The translations under genes and the position numbers were made by a program. Under the pieces are notes generated by a model. It did not search any database. It was not told the origin of the DNA and was given only the letters and a program-made list of their open reading frames with translations. Below are positions 1 to 6,049 of a stretch of DNA of 7,406 nt, piece after piece. Location: NCBI GenBank assembly GCA_017538775.1, contig JAFYIF010000239.1, forward strand, positions 1 to 7,406, written 5' to 3'. The DNA comes from Oscillospiraceae bacterium (lineage in GTDB: Bacteria > Bacillota > Clostridia > Oscillospirales > Oscillospiraceae). Numbering within the stretch: the first letter of the stretch is position 1; the number at the start of each line of letters is the position of its first letter.

Positions 1-620
1 CCCTGCCCGCAGGTGCGCACGGAGCAGGCCAGGGCGGCGATGGCTGCTGCCAGGGGTCTCAGCTCCACGCCGCTGGTGTTGATGCACAGGTCGTAGTTGG
101 CCTTGTCGCCCCAGACGCAGCCGGTGCAGGAGCGGTAATACTGGCTCCGGGCCTTGTCCACCGCCCGGATGCGGCGCTCCAGTTCCCGGTCGCTGACCCA
201 GTCGCCCCCGTCCTTTTCCCGGCAGCGGGCCAGCTTGCTCTCCCGGGAGGCGTAGACGAAGATGCGCAGGGGCCGGTATTCCGCCAGCACATGGTCGGCG
301 CAGCGGCCCACGATGACGCAGCTGCTCTTGCCCGCCAGCTCCTTCAAAATCTCGGTCTGGGCGGCGTAGATGCTGCTGCTCATCATGGACAGGGGGTCGT
401 AGACGGCGGAAAAGGTGTTCGCCACGGTGATGGGGTAGTAGGCGCAGACGCCGTTTTCCAGGACCATGTCCACATAGCTCTCGGCCAGCTCGCTGCGCTG
501 GGCGATGGCGCGGACGATCTCCCGGTCATAGTAGGCGTAGCCCAGCAGCTCCGACAATCGCTTGCCCAGTTCCCGGCCGCCGGAGCCGAATTCCCGGCCA
601 ATGGTGATGATTTGATTCAT
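1..620 (-). CDS. Cytidylate kinase-like family protein, 3' end cut by window
   Basis: The frame is open from the ATG at 618-620 to the window edge: 206 codons without a stop, close to the family's usual length of a little over 200 residues, so only the extreme C-terminus is missing. The N-terminus IITIGREFGSGGRELGKRL (residues 4-22) is the glycine-rich phosphate-binding loop of the AAA_26 / cytidylate kinase-like family. A second conserved block, CVIVGRCADHVL (101-112), is followed by an Arg-rich lid-like segment (about 126-160). These proteins resemble nucleoside monophosphate kinases, but the substrate is generally unproven, so I do not call it cmk. The start is supported by GAAAGGAG at 629-636, 8 nt upstream. 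It lies 33 bp after the phosphoribosyltransferase gene and is probably cotranscribed with it. The C-terminal part is cysteine-rich (C165, C168, C179, C199, C204), which is not needed for kinase chemistry. Family assignment is secure; function is inferred. Confidence 0.9.
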   Translation of the reverse strand, partial: MNQIITIGREFGSGGRELGKRLSELLGYAYYDREIVRAIAQRSELAESYVDMVLENGVCAYYPITVANTFSAVYDPLSMMSSSIYAAQTEILKELAGKSSCVIVGRCADHVLAEYRPLRIFVYASRESKLARCREKDGGDWVSDRELERRIRAVDKARSQYYRSCTGCVWGDKANYDLCINTSGVELRPLAAAIAALACSVRTCGQ

Positions 621-653
621 GGCGCGCGCTCCTTTCGGGCACCCGGGGCCGCC

Positions 654-1208
654 TCAGTCCTTGGGGCTGCCGTCGGCGTGGAAGAGGGGCAGGGGGGCCA
701 GGGTGATGATGTCGTCCCGCTTCGCCGCGTCGCCCTCCGCCAGAATCGCCATGCGCCCGGCGACGATGCCGCCGGCCCGGGTCACCAGTTCCTCCATGGC
801 GCGCATGGACTCGCCGGTGGAGATCACGTCGTCCAGGATCAGCATCCGCTTGCCCGCGATCTCCCGGGCGTCCTCGCTGTCGATCACCAGGGTCTGGACG
901 CCCTCGGTGGTGATGCTCTGGACGTTCACGGAGAAGGCGGCGGACATATAGGCCTTGGCCTTCTTGCGGGCCAGATAGTACTTCTCCGCGCCGCTCTGCC
1001 GGGCCATTTCGTACAGCAGCGGAATGGCCTTGGCCTCCGGCGCGATCAGGTAGTCATAGTCCGGGGCGCGGCGCAGCAGCTCGGCCGCGCAGTGTACGGT
1101 CAGCTCCACGTCGCCGAAGATGACGAACGCGCCGATGTACAGATCGTCGGAGACGCGGCACAGGGCCAGCTCCCGCTTCAGGCCGGCAATGTCGATCTCA
1201 TAGGTCAT
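654..1208 (-). CDS. PRPP-binding phosphoribosyltransferase (adenine phosphoribosyltransferase-like)
   Basis: This 184-residue protein is a type I phosphoribosyltransferase. The PRPP-binding signature MLILDDVISTGES lies at residues 122-134, with the paired acidic residues D126-D127 and the S130-T131-G132 loop. Upstream, APEAKAIPLLYEMARQSG (56-73) matches the segment that shapes the active site in adenine phosphoribosyltransferase-like enzymes. The expected reaction is transfer of ribose-5-phosphate from PRPP to a base, as in purine salvage, in the cytoplasm. The exact base cannot be read from sequence, so no symbol is given. A longer reading from 1229 (MIRRIHA...) is rejected because the Shine-Dalgarno GGAGGA at 1217-1222 lies inside it and is ideally spaced (8 nt) for the ATG at 1206-1208. 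The gene has its own promoter (1256-1284) and is followed after 33 bp by the kinase-like gene, suggesting a two-gene nucleotide-metabolism unit. Confidence 0.9.
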   Translation of the reverse strand: MTYEIDIAGLKRELALCRVSDDLYIGAFVIFGDVELTVHCAAELLRRAPDYDYLIAPEAKAIPLLYEMARQSGAEKYYLARKKAKAYMSAAFSVNVQSITTEGVQTLVIDSEDAREIAGKRMLILDDVISTGESMRAMEELVTRAGGIVAGRMAILAEGDAAKRDDIITLAPLPLFHADGSPKD

Positions 1209-1255
1209 AGCATGTATCCTCCGAATCATCCCTAGTCGTGTTGGGAATTTTCTCT

Positions 1256-1284
1256 ATTATATGGAACGGCGGGGGAAAAATCAA
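1256..1284 (-). promoter_or_regulatory. Predicted sigma-A promoter for the phosphoribosyltransferase gene
   Basis: Read on the minus strand, TTGATT (1279-1284) and a perfect TATAAT (1256-1261) are separated by exactly 17 nt. The likely start point is near 1249, giving a leader of about 40 nt before the ATG at 1208. The promoter sits in the 96-bp gap after whiA. I see no hairpin terminator after whiA, so readthrough from the upstream operon could add to it. This is pattern-based, with no experimental support in the window. Confidence 0.75.
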
Positions 1285-1304
1285 GCCGCACGTGGAAAAA
1301 AGCT

Positions 1305-2201
1305 TCATTCCGCCTCCCAGCTCATCAGCTTCCGCATCCGGTGGTTCACGGCGCTCTTGCTGGCCGGGGGGTCGCTGAGGGCGGCCAGGTCGGACAGGCT
1401 GGCCTCCGGGTTGGCGATGCGCAGCAGGGCCACCTGGCGCAGGTCCTCCGGCAGGGTCTCCAGCCCCGGGCCGCGCTCCAGGGCGCGGATGCGCTCCAGC
1501 TGCGCCTGGGCCGCCGTCACGATCTTGTCCGCGTTGGCGCTGTCGCAGTTGACCCGGCGGTTGACCGCGTTGCGCATGTCCTTCTCCACCTTGGCGGACA
1601 TGAGGGCCATGGCCGCCCCCGGCGCGCCCATGGTGGTGAACAGGTCCTCGATGGCCTCGCTCTGCTTGAAATAGATGACGGAATGCCCCTTCCGCGCCGT
1701 CTCCCTGGGGGAGAAACCCATCTCCCGCAGCAGCACGAAGGCCTCCCCCGCCACGCTCCGGTGGTCCGTCACCAGTTCCAGGTGGCAGCGCTTGGCCGGG
1801 TCCGTGATGCTCCCCCCCGCGAGGAAGGCCCCCCGCAGGAAGCAGGCCCGGGCGGCGTCCTCCTCCAGCGCGCCGAAGTTGATGTGGTGGGCCAGCAGCT
1901 CCCCGGGGTCGCAGCCGTACTGGGCGAAGACCGCGTCGATCTTGGCGCGGTCCGTGATCTCCAGCACCGTCTTCCCGCCGCCGCGCCCGGGCCGGATGCG
2001 GTCGAAGCCGAAGCCGAAGGCCTTCTGGAACAGGCGCGGCAGCCGCTGGGCGAAGTCCGGGGAGCCGGTGATGATCCGAAGCTCCTGGTGGGTAAAGGCG
2101 TTGGCGAACAGCAGCGCGCCGTAGATCTCCGCCGCCGCGCAGCTCTGGGACGCGGCGCTCTGGCGGCACAGCTCGCTTTTCACCCGGGCGGAAAAGGACA
2201 T
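1305..2201 (-). CDS. whiA: DNA-binding protein WhiA
   Basis: This 298-residue protein is slightly shorter than B. subtilis WhiA but has all its landmarks. An N-terminal WhiA domain (about 1-85) is followed by a LAGLIDADG-homing-endonuclease-like core (about 110-215) with CFLRGAFLAGGSITDPAKR (120-138) and RRVNCDSANADKIV (215-228). A C-terminal helix-turn-helix (about 255-295) ends in SKSAVNHRMRKLM. WhiA is a nuclease-dead DNA-binding protein: in Streptomyces it controls sporulation genes, in Bacillus it influences division, chromosome segregation and membrane composition. The ATG at 2199-2201 is chosen because the sequence MSFSARVKSEL is the conserved start and a G-rich Shine-Dalgarno (AGGGGG, 2212-2217) precedes it. 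A TTG 15 codons upstream would overlap rapZ and adds an unconserved tail. It lies 34 bp after rapZ, with no yvcK between them and no HPr/crh-like gene after it. Confidence 0.96.
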   Translation of the reverse strand: MSFSARVKSELCRQSAASQSCAAAEIYGALLFANAFTHQELRIITGSPDFAQRLPRLFQKAFGFGFDRIRPGRGGGKTVLEITDRAKIDAVFAQYGCDPGELLAHHINFGALEEDAARACFLRGAFLAGGSITDPAKRCHLELVTDHRSVAGEAFVLLREMGFSPRETARKGHSVIYFKQSEAIEDLFTTMGAPGAAMALMSAKVEKDMRNAVNRRVNCDSANADKIVTAAQAQLERIRALERGPGLETLPEDLRQVALLRIANPEASLSDLAALSDPPASKSAVNHRMRKLMSWEAE

Positions 2202-2235
2202 GGAATGCGCACCCCCTGGCAGTTTGTCTTTTGCA

Positions 2236-3093
2236 TCAGCGGGCAATGTCCCGGTGCAGCACCTCGGCCCGGCAGCCCTTGGCGGTCAGGCGGGCGGCCA
2301 GCTCCTCGGCCACGGCCACGCTGCGGTGGCGGCCTCCGGTGCAGCCCACCGCCACCGTGAGGGTGTATTTGCCCTCCTCCACATACTGGGGGATCAGGAA
2401 CTCCAGCAGCCCGGTGACCCGCTCCAGAAACTCCTGGCCCGCCTCCCGGCGCAGCGCGTAGTCCCGCACCGCCTGGTCCAGGCCGGTGCCGTCCCGCAGC
2501 TCCGTCTCATAGAAGGGGTTGGGCAGGAAGCGCACGTCCAGCACCAGGTCGGACTCCATCGGGATGCCGTACTTGAAGCCGAAGGACAGCATGTGCACGG
2601 TCAGGGAGCGGTCCCCGCTGTCCTGCCCCAGCAGGCGGTAGATCTCCCGCTGGAGCTGGCCCAGGGTCCGGTTGCTGGAGTCCAGGATGTAGTCCGCGCT
2701 CTCCCGCAGCCGCCGCAGCCGCTCGCTCTCCATGCCCACCGCCGCCTCCAGGCTCCCGGCCTCGGCCTGCAGGGGATGGGGGCGGCGGGTCTCCTTGTAG
2801 CGCCGGATCAGCGTGCGCAGATCGGCCTCCACAAAGAGGATCTTGTAGGAAAGGTTCAGCTCGTTCAGCTTCCGGAGCGCGTCGAAGATCGCGTCCACGC
2901 CCCCGGCGTCCCGGATGTCCGTCACCAGCGCCACCTTCTCATAGCGCCCGCCCAGGCCCATGCAGAACTCCGCCAGCTTCGGCATCAGCGCCGCCGGCAT
3001 GTTGTCCACACAGTAGTAATCCATGTCCTCCAGCACGTCCGCCGCCCGGGTCTTCCCCGCGCCGGACAGCCCGGTGATGATGAGAAACTGCAT
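2236..3093 (-). CDS. rapZ: RNase adapter / nucleotide-binding protein RapZ (YvcJ)
   Basis: The 285-residue length is normal for the family. A Walker A loop GLSGAGKT lies at residues 8-15, just after the start, followed by the conserved DYYCVDNMP (25-33). The middle carries SFGFKYGIP (170-178) and DLVLDVRFLPNPFY (182-195). The C-terminal domain shows VGCTGGRHRSV (249-259) and ends near HRDI (280-283). E. coli RapZ senses glucosamine-6-phosphate through its C-terminal domain and delivers the sRNA GlmZ to RNase E. The B. subtilis protein YvcJ hydrolyses nucleotides, and its RNA partner is less clear. Since GlmZ is an enterobacterial sRNA, the partner here is unknown. The ATG at 3091-3093 directly precedes the conserved QFLIITGLSG. 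The Shine-Dalgarno is weak (GGGAG at 3105-3109, 11 nt away). The gene is separated from murB by a repeat-bearing spacer, so its expression may be partly uncoupled from hprK-murB. Confidence 0.96.
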   Translation of the reverse strand: MQFLIITGLSGAGKTRAADVLEDMDYYCVDNMPAALMPKLAEFCMGLGGRYEKVALVTDIRDAGGVDAIFDALRKLNELNLSYKILFVEADLRTLIRRYKETRRPHPLQAEAGSLEAAVGMESERLRRLRESADYILDSSNRTLGQLQREIYRLLGQDSGDRSLTVHMLSFGFKYGIPMESDLVLDVRFLPNPFYETELRDGTGLDQAVRDYALRREAGQEFLERVTGLLEFLIPQYVEEGKYTLTVAVGCTGGRHRSVAVAEELAARLTAKGCRAEVLHRDIAR

Positions 3094-3165
3094 TTCGACT
3101 CACGCTCCCGCTTTGGTTCTTTTTCGGTTCTGTCGGTTCTGTTTGATCGAAGGGGATGCCTTATG

Positions 3166-3337
3166 GCTCCCTTCTTTAGAAGGGAGCTGTCTGCGCAGCA
3201 GACTGAGGGTTGCGTGCGACGCGGAAACGTCCCGCACAGCAGGCTTTCACGGTGTCGCGGCGGAACAATCGGCGTCCGCGTCGTGAACGACGTTGCTCCC
3301 GCAACCCCCCCTGCCCCCCCTTCTGAAGAAGGGGGGC
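3166..3337. repeat. Hairpin-rich, terminal-inverted-repeat-like intergenic element
   Basis: The murB-rapZ spacer (3094-3346) holds no gene but is densely structured. The left end is a perfect hairpin with 10-bp arms GCTCCCTTCT (3166-3175) and AGAAGGGAGC (3178-3187), then a second perfect hairpin with arms GTCTGC (3189-3194) and GCAGAC (3198-3203). The right end is a matching hairpin, CCCCCCTTCT with AGAAGGGGGG around a central GA (about 3315-3336). Just inside these ends, GGGTTGCG (3207-3214) is the exact reverse complement of CGCAACCC (3300-3307), so the whole behaves like an imperfect terminal inverted repeat. The interior has a further hairpin, CGTCGT/ACGACG (3279-3292). Similar clusters of short hairpins recur between genes of gut Clostridia, as I remember them. 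A non-autonomous mobile repeat (MITE or REP-like) is my inference; an mRNA-processing or attenuation role is the alternative. No T-run follows either hairpin in the direction of the operon. Confidence 0.6.
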
Positions 3338-3346
3338 TTCATCCCC

Positions 3347-4252
3347 TCACACCCCCACGATCCGCACTTCCGGTTCCAGTTCCACGCCGTATTGCTCATA
3401 CACCCGCGCCCGGACCAGGTCCATCAGGGCCAGCACGTCGGCGCAGCTGGCGTTTCCGGTGTTGATGATGAAGCCCGCGTGCTTTTCGCTGACCTGGGCC
3501 CCGCCCACGGCGCAGCCTTTCAGCCCCGCCCCTTCGATCAGGGCGGCGGCGTAGCCCCGGGCCGGGCGCTTGAAGGTGCTGCCCGCCGAGGGGCGGTCCA
3601 GGGGCTGCTTGCTGCGGCGCTTTTCCGCCAGCTCCCGCATCCGGGCGGCGATGGCCTCCCCGTCGCCGGGGTGCAGCTCCAGCGCCGCGGAGAGCACCAC
3701 GCTCTCCCCGTCGGAAAAGCGGCTGCGGCGGTAGGCAAAGCCCGGCTCGTCGGTCTCATGCACGGTGCCCGCCGCGTCCAGATAGCGGACGGCGCGCACC
3801 ACGTCTTTCATCTCCCCGTCATAGGCCCCGGCGTTCATCACCACCGCGCCGCCCAGACTCCCGGGGATGCCGTGGGCGAACTCCAGGCCGCTCAGTGCGT
3901 GTTCCCTGGCCCGCTGGGCCAGCACGGCCAGGGGGACTCCGGCGCCGGCCTCCAGCCGGGTCCCCGTGACGCGCAGCGCGTCCAGGCCCTCTCCGATGTG
4001 GACCACCACGCCGCGCAGCCCGGCGTCCGCCACCAGCACGTTTGTGCCCTTCCCCAGCAGCAATGGCCGGACGCCGTGTGCGCGCAGCAGCCCCAGCAGG
4101 GCCAGCAGCTCCGCTTCGTCGGCGGGTTCGGCAAAGAGCTCCGCCGGGCCGCCGATGCGGAAGGAGCAGTGGGCGGCCATGGGTTCCCCCTCCAGCAGCC
4201 GCAGGCCGGGCAGGGCGCGTCTCAGTTCGTTTGCAAGCACTCGGGTCTCCAT
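3347..4252 (-). CDS. murB: UDP-N-acetylmuramate dehydrogenase (UDP-N-acetylenolpyruvoylglucosamine reductase)
   Basis: MurB reduces UDP-N-acetylglucosamine-enolpyruvate to UDP-N-acetylmuramate with NADPH and FAD, the second committed cytoplasmic step of peptidoglycan synthesis. The 301-residue protein is of normal length for the shorter type II enzymes. FAD-binding elements are FRIGGPAELFAEP (31-43), LLGKGTNVLVADAG (65-78) and GIPGSLGGAVVMNAGAYDGE (128-147). The catalytic set is present: YRRS (174-177) with its conserved Arg, the proton-donor Ser225 in GSTFKRP, and Glu295 in LEPEVRIVG close to the C-terminus. The ATG at 4250-4252 has an AGGAGGA Shine-Dalgarno at 4257-4263 that overlaps the last codon of hprK. 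The gap to the hprK stop is 10 bp, so translation is probably coupled. A GTG start at 4288 is rejected because it lies inside hprK and upstream of that site. Confidence 0.97.
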   Translation of the reverse strand: METRVLANELRRALPGLRLLEGEPMAAHCSFRIGGPAELFAEPADEAELLALLGLLRAHGVRPLLLGKGTNVLVADAGLRGVVVHIGEGLDALRVTGTRLEAGAGVPLAVLAQRAREHALSGLEFAHGIPGSLGGAVVMNAGAYDGEMKDVVRAVRYLDAAGTVHETDEPGFAYRRSRFSDGESVVLSAALELHPGDGEAIAARMRELAEKRRSKQPLDRPSAGSTFKRPARGYAAALIEGAGLKGCAVGGAQVSEKHAGFIINTGNASCADVLALMDLVRARVYEQYGVELEPEVRIVGV

Positions 4253-4262
4253 AGGCTCCTCC

Positions 4263-5225
4263 TCACCAGATAAAGCTGTCTTCCTCACAGTCGCCGCCGT
4301 TGTCGATGTTCTGGTCGTGGCGTTTCAGGAACTCCTGCGCCGTGTTGTGGCCCAGCTTTTTCTGGCGGTTGTTCATGGCGGCCACCTCCAGGATGATGGC
4401 CAGGTTCCGGGCCGGGGCCACCGGGATGGTCACCAGCGGCAGCTTGACCCCCAAAATCTCCGCCTCCTCGTCCTCCAGGCCGATGCGGTCGGAGTTGGAC
4501 TTCTGTTCCCAGCGGACAAAGTTCACCATCAGGTCGATCCGGGCGGTGGGCAGGACGCTGCCCACGCCGTAGATCCGGCGCACGTCGATGAGGCCCAGGC
4601 CCCGCAGCTCCATCAGATAGCGGATCATCTTCGGGGCGCGGCCCTCCAGCCGGGTGCGGTTCATGCGGCGCACCTCCACCGCGTCGTCCGCCACCAGGCG
4701 GTGCCCGCGCTTGATGAGCTCCAGCGCCACCTCGCTCTTGCCGATGCCGCTCTCCCCGGTGATCAGCAGCCCCTCCCCGTGGACCTGCACCATGACGCCG
4801 TGCATGGTCTGGCGGGGGGCCAGGGCCGTGCGCAGGGTGTAGATGAGATCGCTCATCATCTCGCTGGTGTCCTCTTTCGTGTAGAGCAGGGTCACGTCAT
4901 ACTTCTCCGCCGCCGTTTTCAGCAGCTTGTCGGGATACATCCCGTTGCAGCAGATCAGCGCCGGGTTGCGCTTGGAGAAGAGGGTGTAGACTACCTCGGT
5001 CTGCATGACCGGGTTCAGGGCGGCCAGAAAGGCCGTCTCCGCCTTGCCCCAGAGCAGAATGCGCTCGGAGTCGAAATAGTTGTAAAAGCCCACCAGCTGT
5101 AAGCTGGGCCGGGCCACGTTGTAGCTGATGACCTTCTGCGCCTCGTAGTCCCTGGCGGGGTGGATCACCTCCAGGGCCAGCGACTCCACGACGTGCTTCA
5201 GGGGGACGGAATATTGCTGTTTCAT
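4263..5225 (-). CDS. hprK: HPr(Ser) kinase/phosphorylase
   Basis: HprK phosphorylates Ser46 of the phosphotransferase carrier HPr when glycolytic intermediates are high and dephosphorylates it when phosphate is high, making it the main sensor of carbon catabolite repression in low-GC Gram-positives. The 320-residue protein has an N-terminal regulatory domain (about 1-130) and a catalytic C-terminal domain. The P-loop GESGIGKS is at 157-164, the catalytic His142 sits in MHGVMVQ and the acidic pair D180-D181 follows. The family signature LRGLGLIDVRRIYG is at 207-220, and the C-terminal block NLAIILEVAAMNNRQKKLG at 274-292. A small deviation is PARNLA where most relatives have PGRNLA. The start is secure, with GGAGGT at 5234-5239, 8 nt before the ATG. 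It is the first gene of the minus-strand operon, driven by the promoter at 5318-5346. Confidence 0.97.
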   Translation of the reverse strand: MKQQYSVPLKHVVESLALEVIHPARDYEAQKVISYNVARPSLQLVGFYNYFDSERILLWGKAETAFLAALNPVMQTEVVYTLFSKRNPALICCNGMYPDKLLKTAAEKYDVTLLYTKEDTSEMMSDLIYTLRTALAPRQTMHGVMVQVHGEGLLITGESGIGKSEVALELIKRGHRLVADDAVEVRRMNRTRLEGRAPKMIRYLMELRGLGLIDVRRIYGVGSVLPTARIDLMVNFVRWEQKSNSDRIGLEDEEAEILGVKLPLVTIPVAPARNLAIILEVAAMNNRQKKLGHNTAQEFLKRHDQNIDNGGDCEEDSFIW

Positions 5226-5317
5226 GCTGCGCGACCTCCGTTCTGTGCGCCCTCCCGCCGGAGCGGGGAAAAAACGGCTTTCTCTGGGAAAACTTTCCCT
5301 TCCAAAGACATGATTTG

Positions 5318-5346
5318 ATTATATCGGCTTCTGCGGGATTTCGCAA
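5318..5346 (-). promoter_or_regulatory. Predicted sigma-A promoter of the hprK-murB-rapZ-whiA operon
   Basis: On the minus strand, TTGCGA (5341-5346) and a perfect TATAAT (5318-5323) are 17 nt apart. Transcription should start near 5311, leaving a leader of about 85 nt before hprK. The leader contains two short hairpins: GGGAAA/TTTCCC (5286-5299) and CCCGC/GCGGG (5254-5267). I found no catabolite-responsive (cre) operator between hprK and rpmB. Confidence 0.75.
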
Positions 5347-5440
5347 CTCCCAACATCTTGTGGTTTTCACCGAAACTGCGCCACATTTTCTGGTGCCGAA
5401 AAAAATGTTCCGGAAAGTCGGAAAAAACAAAAAATTTTGC

Positions 5441-5469
5441 TTGCTTTTTACTTTTTCCTTTGGTATGAT
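5441..5469 (+). promoter_or_regulatory. Predicted sigma-A promoter of rpmB with upstream A-tracts
   Basis: TTGCTT (5441-5446) and TATGAT (5464-5469) are separated by 17 nt. The -10 flows into an AT-rich TATATAAG stretch, which gives a likely start near 5476. Runs of A and T at about 5423-5438 just upstream look like an UP element, as expected for a strong ribosomal-protein promoter. It is divergent from the hprK promoter; the 299 bp between the two coding regions hold only these regulatory signals. Confidence 0.75.
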
Positions 5470-5524
5470 ATATAAGCTGTTTTAACCAGCGGTATTCTTA
5501 TGAAGCGAGGAGGTGCAGCAATTC

Positions 5525-5713
5525 ATGGCAAAATGTGAATTTTGCGACAAGGGTGTGTCTTTCGGCATCCAGGTGAGCCACTCTCACAGACGGTCCAACC
5601 GCACGTGGAAGCCCAATGTGAAGCGCGTGAAGGTTATCGTTGACGGTACCCCCAAGCATGCCTACGCATGCACCCGTTGTCTGCGCAGCGGCAAGGTCAC
5701 CCGCGCCGTCTGA
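5525..5713 (+). CDS. rpmB: 50S ribosomal protein L28
   Basis: This 62-residue basic protein is L28 of the large ribosomal subunit. It has the zinc-ribbon (C+) form, with cysteine pairs C4/C7 and C49/C52. The core SHSHRRSNRTWKPNVKRVKV (18-37) is the hallmark rRNA-contacting segment. The true start is the ATG at 5525-5527, with a near-perfect AGGAGGTG at 5508-5515 nine nucleotides upstream; the GTG at 5513 lies inside that site. It is monocistronic: its own promoter lies upstream and a strong terminator starts 22 bp after the stop. Zinc-type and non-zinc L28 paralogues are often exchanged under Zur control, but no Zur site was seen here. Confidence 0.97.
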   Translation: MAKCEFCDKGVSFGIQVSHSHRRSNRTWKPNVKRVKVIVDGTPKHAYACTRCLRSGKVTRAV

Positions 5714-5735
5714 GCCACCGACTGAAGAAAATGCT

Positions 5736-5762
5736 CCCGCCGGGCCTCCGGCGGGGTTTTTT
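5736..5762 (+). terminator. Rho-independent terminator of rpmB
   Basis: A perfect 8-bp GC-only stem, CCCGCCGG (5736-5743) with CCGGCGGG (5748-5755), closes a 4-nt GCCT loop and is followed after one G by six T residues (5757-5762). It sits 22 bp past the rpmB stop codon. Confidence 0.93.
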
Positions 5763-5778
5763 CGTCGGAGCGGCGGGA

Positions 5779-5820
5779 CCGGGGCGAAAAGCGAAAGATT
5801 TCTCTTGACTTTTCGCCCGG
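5779..5820. repeat. Inverted repeat overlapping the tRNA-Ser promoter
   Basis: CCGGGGCGAAAAG (5779-5791) and CTTTTCGCCCGG (5809-5820) pair as a 12-bp inverted repeat with one bulged G and a 17-nt spacer. The right arm begins in the last two bases of the -35 box and fills most of the promoter spacer. It lies upstream of the tRNA start point and downstream of the rpmB terminator. It could be an operator or chance symmetry; nothing else supports a role. Confidence 0.4.
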
Positions 5821-5833
5821 AATTGTTTACAAT
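5805..5833 (+). promoter_or_regulatory. Predicted strong sigma-A promoter of the tRNA-Ser gene
   Basis: TTGACT (5805-5810, five of six consensus bases) and TACAAT (5828-5833, five of six) are separated by 17 nt. Transcription should start near 5840, about 40 nt before the mature tRNA 5' end at 5880. The quality of both boxes fits a stable-RNA gene. Confidence 0.85.
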
Positions 5834-5879
5834 GGTCAAGCTGAAAATCAAATACGGTCTGAGAAGTCCGAACAGCTAT

Positions 5880-5972
5880 GGAGAAGTCGCGTAGCCTGGT
5901 CGAGCGCGCACGATTGGAAATCGTGTAACGGTCAAAAGCCGTTCGAGGGTTCGAATCCCTCCTTCTCCGCCA
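5880..5972 (+). tRNA. tRNA-Ser, anticodon GGA, CCA encoded
   Basis: The 93-nt gene folds as a class II tRNA. The acceptor stem pairs GGAGAAG (5880-5886) with CTTCTCC (5962-5968), followed by discriminator G5969 and encoded CCA (5970-5972). The anticodon arm is CACGA-TTGGAAA-TCGTG with anticodon GGA at 5916-5918, reading UCC and UCU serine codons. The long variable arm typical of serine tRNAs is AACGG/CCGTT, and the T arm is GAGGG-TTCGAAT-CCCTC. The gene marks the border to lower-GC accessory DNA, and tRNA 3' ends are common integration sites. I found no second copy of the 3' end within the window. Confidence 0.97.
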
Positions 5973-5976
5973 AATG

Positions 5977-6019
5977 AGCACGGCAATTCTGATAGAATAG
6001 AATTGCCGTGCTTTATTAT
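5977..6019 (+). terminator. Likely terminator after tRNA-Ser
   Basis: A perfect 14-bp inverted repeat, AGCACGGCAATTCT (5977-5990) and AGAATTGCCGTGCT (5999-6012), closes an 8-nt loop and is followed by TTATTAT. The stem begins 5 nt after the CCA. The T-run is interrupted by A, so it is a slightly imperfect intrinsic terminator, possibly acting in both directions. Confidence 0.8.
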
Positions 6020-6049
6020 GCGGAATCCTATGCGGAAATCAATTGTTTC

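Noticed and set aside
291..1235. Long plus-strand open frame of 314 codons
   Set aside because: It is antisense to the kinase-like and phosphoribosyltransferase genes, is rich in H, G, A, V and D with no family motif, and arises because GC-rich genes leave few stops on the opposite strand.
1285..1304. Possible terminator after whiA (T6 run on the minus strand)
   Set aside because: The T-run at 1295-1300 has no GC-rich hairpin before it, only the AAGCTT palindrome, so I do not call an intrinsic terminator.
1198..2169. Minus-strand open frame of 323 codons overlapping whiA
   Set aside because: It is a shifted frame of whiA with a low-complexity, Arg/Gly/Pro-rich translation; the whiA frame itself matches the family from end to end.
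1341..2360. Long plus-strand open frame of 339 codons
   Set aside because: It mirrors whiA, has no recognisable domain and no ribosome site, and runs into rapZ.
3315..3336. GC-rich hairpin after murB as an intrinsic terminator
   Set aside because: No T-run follows on the minus strand; the sequence continues G-rich, so it fits the repeat element better.
2200..3465. Plus-strand open frame of 421 codons, the longest in the window
   Set aside because: It is antisense to rapZ and crosses the repeat spacer into murB; composition is the usual GC-shadow pattern.
3867..5102. Plus-strand open frame of 411 codons
   Set aside because: It is antisense to murB and hprK, both of which show intact catalytic motifs on the other strand.
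5697..5981. Minus-strand frame containing RRRRDSNPRTAFDRYTISN
   Set aside because: This is the familiar false protein produced by translating the complement of a tRNA-Ser gene, here the tRNA at 5880-5972.
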